From the NCBI GenBank assembly GCA_949502235.1, contig CATBDC010000004.1, forward strand, positions 84,169 through 148,168: 64,000 nucleotides of DNA. Reading direction: 5' to 3'. Of this stretch, positions 59,545 to 64,000 are shown in pieces (the first letter of the stretch is position 1; the number at the start of each line of letters is the position of its first letter). The notes beneath the pieces were generated by a model. That model searched no databases. It was not told the DNA's origin and saw only the letters and a program-made list of their open reading frames with translations. The position numbers and the translations under genes were made by a program. This DNA is from an uncultured Lachnospiraceae bacterium (GTDB lineage: Bacteria > Bacillota > Clostridia > Lachnospirales > Lachnospiraceae).

Positions 59545-59621
59545 ATAAAAATCAGGTACTTTTGTTCCCTATATTTTTATTTTTGTAAATAATATAACTA
59601 CCAGAGAAGGACTTTTGAGTA

Positions 59622-60506
59622 ATGAAAAAAATTGCCGTAATTAATGATTTATCCGGCTTCGGCCGCTGCTCCCTTACTGCCGCCATATCTGTCATATCTT
59701 CCATGGGCGTTCAGCCCTGCCCGCTGCCTACTGCTATTCTGACAGCACAGACCGGATATCCAAGTTACTATATAGATGATTATACAGATAAAATGGAACA
59801 CTTCCGCCTGGAATGGGAAAAAATGAACCAGCACTTTGACGGGATTTACACCGGATTCGCTGCCAGCGAAGAGCAAATCCGCCAGATTTTCCGTTTCATT
59901 GAAACCTTTAAAGCTGCTGACACCTTTCTTCTCGTGGATCCTGTTATGGGAGATGACGGAATCAAATATGATATGTTCACACCAAAACTGTTAATAGAAA
60001 TGAGAAAACTGGCAAAAAAAGCTGACATTATTACCCCGAACCTCACGGAGCTGTGCCTTCTCACAGGTGCAGACTGGGAGTCTGTAAAGAACCTTCAGGA
60101 TGAAAAACAGCTGACAGACACTATCTCTGCGCTTGCGCTTTCCTTCTGTGAAGACGGGCCGGCACATATTATCGTCACTGGTATTTCCTTTACAGACGAC
60201 AGGGGAGTTCAGCAAATCGGCAATCTATATGTTACAAAAAACAGGACTTCATTCCATACTTTTCCGTACATTGGAGAAAGCTATTCAGGAACAGGAGATC
60301 TGTTTGCCTCCTGTATCGCGGCAGGCACAGCCAGAGGGGATATGCTCCCCCAGCTTATACAGACGGCAGGAAGCTTCCTTGAGGCTGCACTTACGGATTC
60401 TGTAAAAGAACACATTCCACGCAATGACGGCGTAAACTATGAAAAATATCTGTCTATGCTGATACCTGCCTGTTCTCCCGCTGCCTTAACCGGCGCTTTG
60501 CCGTAG
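59622..60506 (+). CDS. pdxK: Pyridoxamine/pyridoxal kinase, 294 aa
   Basis: Ribokinase-family salvage kinase for vitamin B6. Begins INDLSGFGRCSLTAAISVIS, the PdxY/PdxK-like signature; ends with the anion-hole motif YSGTGDLFAS (catalytic Asp) near residue 226. VDPVMGDDG near 107 and TPNLTE near 141 are typical. The family normally ends soon after GVNYEKYL; here the last residues (CSPAALTGALP) follow a 38-bp segment that is repeated at 63517-63554. This suggests that sequence was inserted at the 3' end of the gene. AGAAGGA precedes the ATG. Confidence 0.9.
   Translation: MKKIAVINDLSGFGRCSLTAAISVISSMGVQPCPLPTAILTAQTGYPSYYIDDYTDKMEHFRLEWEKMNQHFDGIYTGFAASEEQIRQIFRFIETFKAADTFLLVDPVMGDDGIKYDMFTPKLLIEMRKLAKKADIITPNLTELCLLTGADWESVKNLQDEKQLTDTISALALSFCEDGPAHIIVTGISFTDDRGVQQIGNLYVTKNRTSFHTFPYIGESYSGTGDLFASCIAAGTARGDMLPQLIQTAGSFLEAALTDSVKEHIPRNDGVNYEKYLSMLIPACSPAALTGALP
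60438..60475 (+). repeat. 38-bp direct repeat, copy 1 (inside pdxK)
   Basis: TATGAAAAATATCTGTCTAT plus GCTGATACCTGCCTGTTC. It matches 63517-63554 at 37 of 38 positions in the same orientation. It codes for YEKYLSMLIPACS of the kinase. The two copies bound a cassette of about 3.0 kb. Confidence 0.9.
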
Positions 60507-60520
60507 TTCCTATCCGGTGT

Positions 60521-61114
60521 TTATTCTGATTTTTCAATCGAAAATGTTACTGTAACATTTCCATCACCCAAAGCTGCCAGTAAATCCTCTTTCGCGGCAT
60601 CCTGGATTTTTCCCAGACGGGTAAAATTCCAGGAATTTGTGTCATAATAAATCGTGATACTCGTACCGAGGTAAAGAATCACATCTCCTGGTTCTGTTGT
60701 AATCTGCTCATCATTCCTCGGCAGCGTACTCCCTATTTCGCCAACCTTCTCGAAACTGCCGTAGTCATGCATATCAATTGTAAGCGGTTTTTCGGCAAGC
60801 AGCTTCTTAAAGGCTTCGGCACTGGAATTATCCGAAAAGGCTGCTGTAAAGACCGTTTCCCCCGCCGTAATATAAAACTGGTTCCGATCCACTTTTTCTT
60901 CCTCCTGTGGGTTGTTTTGTTGTTTGTCCTCATTCAGGGATTTATCTGTTTTTACAGTTAAATCCTCTATGGAAGATGCACTTTGTAGCTCTTCCGATTC
61001 CCCTTCTCCAATTGTTTCAGAAGTCTGTCCATCCATAGGATTCTGTGACGAACAAGCGGCAAGTCCGGGCAGAAGGAATATAACAAGCAGCAATATGAAA
61101 ATTTTTTGTTTCAC
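60521..61114 (-). CDS. Cyclophilin-like domain lipoprotein, 197 aa
   Basis: Lipoprotein signal peptide with lipobox LAACS (Cys21) and an acidic, low-complexity tether (22-75). Residues 85-195 match the cyclophilin-like (Cyclophil_like) fold: FTAAFSDNSSAEAFKKLL, DYGSFEKVGEIGSTLP, PGDVILYLGTSITIYYDTNS and FTRLGKI. Displayed on the outer face of the membrane. Peptidyl-prolyl isomerase activity is not assured in this branch. It is the last gene of the LysR-linked set. Confidence 0.82.
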   Translation of the reverse strand: MKQKIFILLLVIFLLPGLAACSSQNPMDGQTSETIGEGESEELQSASSIEDLTVKTDKSLNEDKQQNNPQEEEKVDRNQFYITAGETVFTAAFSDNSSAEAFKKLLAEKPLTIDMHDYGSFEKVGEIGSTLPRNDEQITTEPGDVILYLGTSITIYYDTNSWNFTRLGKIQDAAKEDLLAALGDGNVTVTFSIEKSE

Positions 61115-61165
61115 GTTCTACACCTCCCGATCAGTAATCTAATCCATATGACCATTCTCCTTTCC

Positions 61166-62062
61166 TTATGCAATTGCCCTGCCCTGCTTTGATTGCCCAC
61201 AGCAGACCGGCACATTTCCTTCAGACTGTCCACAGATGAAAATTTCACCCTTTGATTTTGCATCATCACGGATGATCTCGCCCACAGAAGGCACATAGAT
61301 TTTGCCGGAAAGCGGGTTCTTAATGCTATCGACCGGCGTAGTGATACACGCCTCCACTTCAGACTTTTCAAAACACAAATCTGTGTCAATCATCTCACAG
61401 CCTATGAGCTTTAAATTTTTGCAATAACACAGAGGCTGGGTTCCAATAATCTTACAGTTTTCCAGTGTCAGCCCATCCGAATACCATGCAAGATATTCCC
61501 CCTTGACTGTGCTGTTTTTGACGGTTATATTTTCGCCATGCCAGAATGCATCTTTGGTATCAAAGGTACAGTTTTCAAAAACCGCATTTTTGATATACTG
61601 GAAGGAATACTTACCCTTGAAAGTAACTCCCCGGAATGTGAGATTTTCAGAACGCATCATAAAGTATTCACTGACCGCAGTACTGTCCTCCATACGGATG
61701 CCCCGCACCGACCAGCCAAACTCCGGCGAAATAATATCACAATCCCGGATAACCACATCACTGCATTCCCTAAGAGCCTTAATCCCATGCAGCTTCGTAT
61801 CCGTAATCTCAATATGATCGGAATACCAAAGGGATGCACGGCAAAGTTCTGTCATTTCAGAACCGGATATTTTAAGCCCATGGTCATGCCAAAACGGATA
61901 GCGGAGATTAAAGAAGCAGTTTTCGGCCGCAATATCGGAACATTCCTTAAAGGCGCTTTCCCCGTCTGACGGGCCGTCAAAAGAACAGCTTTTCACCAAT
62001 ACATCTTCGCTCCCGTAAAGAGCCCTTTCCATGTCAAAAGTCTCATTTTCAATGATTCTCAT
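61166..62062 (-). CDS. DUF3737 right-handed beta-helix protein, 298 aa
   Basis: Repeated short strands with aromatic and Cys/Asn ladders (ENCFFNLRYPFWHDHGLKI, FENCTFDTKDAFWHGENI, LTLENCKIIG) mark a pectate-lyase-like beta helix of the DUF3737 family. No signal peptide. The ATG at 62062 overlaps the stop of the preceding lipoprotein as TAATG, and AGGAGG lies 9 nt upstream. Members are often next to LysR regulators, as here. Function unknown; a carbohydrate-related role is only a guess from the fold. Confidence 0.82.
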   Translation of the reverse strand: MRIIENETFDMERALYGSEDVLVKSCSFDGPSDGESAFKECSDIAAENCFFNLRYPFWHDHGLKISGSEMTELCRASLWYSDHIEITDTKLHGIKALRECSDVVIRDCDIISPEFGWSVRGIRMEDSTAVSEYFMMRSENLTFRGVTFKGKYSFQYIKNAVFENCTFDTKDAFWHGENITVKNSTVKGEYLAWYSDGLTLENCKIIGTQPLCYCKNLKLIGCEMIDTDLCFEKSEVEACITTPVDSIKNPLSGKIYVPSVGEIIRDDAKSKGEIFICGQSEGNVPVCCGQSKQGRAIA

Positions 62063-62382
62063 TACCAATTACCTCCTAAATTTTTTAATATTTCATCGTG
62101 CCTGTTTGTTTCTGTTTTTAATCTGGTATACCAGATAGTCCAGACAGTCAATCTGTAATCCCCTTCGTATTTTACGGCAGACAGCCCGTTTTCCAGCTCC
62201 TTGATCTCATTGGTTAACGACACACTTTCTATGTTTTCCGTATCCATATTCCCCTCAGAAATTAAAGTTTCTTTATTTTGGCCGCCCACTGTCATTTGAT
62301 CTGTCTTAGCATTTTGACATCCCACTAAACACAAGACAGACGTTAATAGCAACAGTCCAGAAGCTAATCTGTTTTTCCACAT
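62062..62382 (-). CDS. Short lipoprotein, probably truncated, 106 aa
   Basis: Signal peptide with lipobox LCLVGC (Cys22), then about 84 residues. The part LENGLSAVKYEGDY recalls the beginning of larger lipoprotein hydrolases (choloylglycine hydrolase-like); after EGDY the reading has an unlikely composition (WTIWYTRLKTETNR). It may therefore be the remnant of a longer gene. The ATG at 62382 follows AAGGAGG. It is divergent from the LysR gene. Confidence 0.55.
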   Translation of the reverse strand: MWKNRLASGLLLLTSVLCLVGCQNAKTDQMTVGGQNKETLISEGNMDTENIESVSLTNEIKELENGLSAVKYEGDYRLTVWTIWYTRLKTETNRHDEILKNLGGNW

Positions 62383-62425
62383 GGATAAGCCTCCTTGTTT
62401 TTCTTTTATATAAATTGTAGCAGTC

Positions 62426-62498
62426 AATCTATTCAATAACAAATACTTATATCTTATCGTTTTCAATAGTTTAAATCTATTCAAATTCGTGCTATAAT
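62426..62498 (+). promoter_or_regulatory. LysR intergenic control region
   Basis: AATCTATTCAA occurs twice as a perfect direct repeat (62426-62436 and 62474-62484). TTCAATAG and CTATTCAA form an imperfect dyad (62462-62484) next to an extended -10 TGCTATAAT (62490-62498) of the lysR promoter. Such a region between divergent genes is typical for LysR-type autoregulation and activation of the facing lipoprotein/DUF3737 genes. Confidence 0.5.
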
Positions 62499-62525
62499 GT
62501 AGAAAACAAAAAAGGAGAGCAGCAC

Positions 62526-63422
62526 ATGGAATTACGTGTACTTCAATATTTTCTTGCGGTGGCGAGGGAACAAAGCATTGTCCGCGCGGCAGAATCCCTC
62601 CATCTTTCCCAGCCGACCCTTTCCACTCAGATAAAGGCAATGGAGGAAGAACTGGGCAGGCAGCTTTTGATCCGCGGCACCAAAGGTTCCAGAAAAGTCA
62701 CATTGACAGAAGAAGGCATGATCCTTAGAAAGCGTGCGGAAGAAATCTTAAACCTCGTCCATAAAACAGAACGTGAAATTTCGTTTTCGGACGAAGTTGT
62801 CGTTGGGGATGTCTATATTGGAACCGGCGAAACGGACGCTGTCCGTCTGATAGCAAAAGCCGCGAGAGAGCTATACCAGACATATCCGGGAATCCACTAC
62901 CACATCGCAAGCGGCAATGCAGCGTTTGTAATGGAGCAGCTTGAAAAAGGACTGATTGATTTCGGCCTTGTATTCGGCACCGTAGACCAGGCAAAATATA
63001 ACCATATCAAAATACCGCTTACAGATGTCTGGGGCGTGCTGATGAGAAAAGACTCTCCCCTTGCTGCAAAATCCGATATTTCCCCGGAAGATTTATGGGA
63101 CAAACCGTTAATTCTGTCAAGGCAGGAAGATTCATCCGGTGCATTTGCATCCTGGATACAGCGTGAAATATCAGAATTGGAGGTCATCGCGACTTATAAC
63201 CTGCTTTTTAATGCTTCCCTGATGGTAGATGAGGGTCTGGGCTACGCGATTGGATTTGATAAAATCATTAATACTTCTGGAAACAGCAATCTCTGTTTCC
63301 GCCCTCTCAGCCCACGAAGGGAAGATGGAATGTGCATTATATGGAAAAAATACCAGGTGTTTTCTAAAGCGTCTGAAAAATTCATGGCACAACTGAAAGA
63401 AATGCAGAAAGAAATCATATGA
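62526..63422 (+). CDS. LysR-family transcriptional regulator, 298 aa
   Basis: N-terminal winged HTH (LQYFLAVAREQSIVRAAESL, then HLSQPTLSTQIKAMEEELG) and a C-terminal periplasmic-binding-like effector domain (about 90-295, with VVGDVYIGTGETDAVR). AAAGGAG precedes the ATG. It is divergent from the lipoprotein/DUF3737/cyclophilin-like genes and probably controls them. The effector is unknown. Confidence 0.92.
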   Translation: MELRVLQYFLAVAREQSIVRAAESLHLSQPTLSTQIKAMEEELGRQLLIRGTKGSRKVTLTEEGMILRKRAEEILNLVHKTEREISFSDEVVVGDVYIGTGETDAVRLIAKAARELYQTYPGIHYHIASGNAAFVMEQLEKGLIDFGLVFGTVDQAKYNHIKIPLTDVWGVLMRKDSPLAAKSDISPEDLWDKPLILSRQEDSSGAFASWIQREISELEVIATYNLLFNASLMVDEGLGYAIGFDKIINTSGNSNLCFRPLSPRREDGMCIIWKKYQVFSKASEKFMAQLKEMQKEII

Positions 63423-63477
63423 GACAGGTTCACTCATATCCATACATTCAATAACCATGGGATAATACACCAAAAGA

Positions 63478-63513
63478 AAAAGGCATCTGACGCAAAATTC
63501 GCCAAATGCCTTT
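63478..63513 (+). terminator. Terminator after the lysR gene
   Basis: AAAGGCAT and ATGCCTTT with inner pairing (GACG/CGCC-like) form a hairpin ended by TTTAT. The second 38-bp repeat begins 4 nt later. Confidence 0.75.
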
Positions 63514-63516
63514 ATA

Positions 63517-63554
63517 TATGAAAAATATCTGTCTATGCTAATACCTGCCTGTTC
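63517..63554 (+). repeat. 38-bp direct repeat, copy 2
   Basis: Same sequence as 60438-60475 with one difference. In the kinase frame it continues as YEKYLSMLIPACSAWYFL and a stop, probably the former end of pdxK before the cassette was inserted. Confidence 0.9.
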
Positions 63555-63567
63555 AGCATGGTATTTC

Positions 63568-63747
63568 TTATAATCCTTCCAAAAGCCGCACAGCTTCGAC
63601 CAGATAACCGTAAGCTTCCAATCTTCTTTTTTTCATATATCCTAATTTTTTGTACTTTGTTTTCCCGATACTTACAGCAGGATATTCTTCCATCTGCTCA
63701 ATTTTTCTAAATTTCTCCTCTTTTAATAAACAAACCGCCAGATACAT
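63568..63747 (-). CDS. Small protein, 59 aa, possibly 5'-frameshifted
   Basis: Reads MYLAVCLLKEEKFRKIEQM, then EEYPAVSIGKTKYKKLGYMK, then a helical end (RLEAYGYLVEAVRLLEG). The composition looks real, but no family is recognised. Just upstream another ATG with AAAGGAATAAG opens MMIENVNRHVR in a different frame and stops at TAA, overlapping this start. One indel would join them to a protein of about 71 residues. It may be a small gene with a frameshift or a fragment. Confidence 0.4.
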   Translation of the reverse strand: MYLAVCLLKEEKFRKIEQMEEYPAVSIGKTKYKKLGYMKKRRLEAYGYLVEAVRLLEGL

Positions 63748-63800
63748 TACCTTACATGCCTGTTAACATTTTCAATCATCATATTCTTATTCCTTTCATT

Positions 63801-63838
63801 AGAAAAACGGCAATTTTTTTATTTATTGCCGTTTTTCT
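63801..63838. terminator. Perfect 14-bp hairpin with flanking T-runs
   Basis: AGAAAAACGGCAAT and ATTGCCGTTTTTCT are exactly complementary with a 10-nt AT loop. T-runs occur on both strands, so it can act in either direction, for example on a transcript entering from the right end of the window. Confidence 0.75.
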
Positions 63839-63896
63839 AATTTTATTATATTCGCAAACTTAGAAAATAACAAGATTAGAATTTCGGCAATTGCTT

Positions 63897-64000
63897 GTTA
63901 CTGTTCACACAGTACTTTGCATTTACTGCAAAGTACGTAAGAAACTGATTCAGGTGTGAGCAAATCCCATTCGCGAAGCGAATTTTAAATGGATTTGCGA
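63897..64000 (+). repeat. Nested-hairpin repeat, copy F, cut by the window end
   Basis: GTTACTGTTCACACAG, then a hairpin GTACTTTGCA/TGCAAAGTAC, then CGTAAGAAACTGATTCAG and the second hairpin GCAAATCC/GGATTTGC with inner ATTCGC-GAA-GCGAAT. Relative to copy A, paired bases change together in both hairpins. The right terminal repeat would lie beyond 64000. Confidence 0.85.

Noticed and set aside
62116..62135. Palindrome ATCTGGTATACCAGAT near the end of the short lipoprotein
   Set aside because: It is within coding sequence, has no T-run and no clear partner; chance is a fair explanation.
62383..62640. N-terminal extension of the lipoprotein frame into the LysR gene
   Set aside because: The lipoprotein signal and ribosome binding site fix the start at 62382. 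The extension overlaps the lysR promoter and coding start.

Overview
The window looks like chromosomal DNA of an anaerobic gut Firmicute of the Lachnospiraceae type (Blautia/Dorea/Faecalicatena-like). This is an inference. It rests on moderate GC, strong AGGAGG ribosome binding sites, a flavodiiron/rubredoxin oxygen defence with no respiratory genes, many carbohydrate ABC and PTS systems with AraC and PRD regulators, and many genes on the minus strand. No rRNA, CRISPR array, complete prophage or complete insertion sequence was seen. There is one tRNA gene (Arg, ACG) with a textbook promoter.

Layout. 0.2-2.4 kb is a small accessory patch: an HTH protein, a zinc ribbon, a holin and a type I toxin locus. 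2.5-10.2 kb holds an OGG-type DNA glycosylase, a vWA protein facing a helical protein, a Gfo/Idh oxidoreductase, and a minus-strand operon yaaA / QueG-like Fe-S protein / Tet(M)-like GTPase fused to a Rae1-type nuclease domain. 10.4-25.7 kb is a galactoside-use region: GH36 alpha-galactosidase, cytoplasmic GH53 galactanase, GH2 beta-galactosidase, AraC regulator, sugar ABC importer without its ATPase, and an unknown 610-residue protein. 25.8-30.1 kb holds an AraC regulator coupled to a MATE exporter, and a four-module flavodiiron protein. 30.1-36.7 kb is a decaying galactitol-type PTS operon: EIIC and the aldolase/Enzyme I genes are broken by internal deletions, while the regulator, EIIA and EIIB look intact. 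37-51.8 kb is mostly housekeeping: XRE regulator, SDR, NhaC antiporter, the YfhO/GT2/GtrA cell-surface glycosylation trio, a two-component system, a FIST plus soluble chemoreceptor pair, a methyltransferase, rubredoxin and a HAD phosphatase. 52 kb holds a second holin-like toxin locus. 52.3-59.2 kb is an unusual operon: sugar-type ABC importer, radical SAM protein, and a large molybdopterin oxidoreductase with an unfamiliar C-terminal extension. 59.4-64 kb holds tRNA-Arg, pyridoxamine kinase, and a 3-kb LysR/DUF3737/lipoprotein cassette bounded by 38-bp direct repeats copied from the end of the kinase gene.

Four things stand out. (1) The EF-G/Tet(M)-like GTPase carries an A-site mRNase-type domain. 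(2) A dispersed family of nested-hairpin repeats occurs at six places; its stems covary between copies, and in two cases it supplies the C-terminus and stop codon of a neighbouring gene. (3) Two holin-like toxin loci of unrelated sequence share one architecture: flanking inverted repeats and a terminator hairpin at the toxin stop codon. (4) The ABC / radical SAM / molybdoenzyme operon has no obvious described counterpart.

All family assignments come from reading motifs by eye. No database search was possible.
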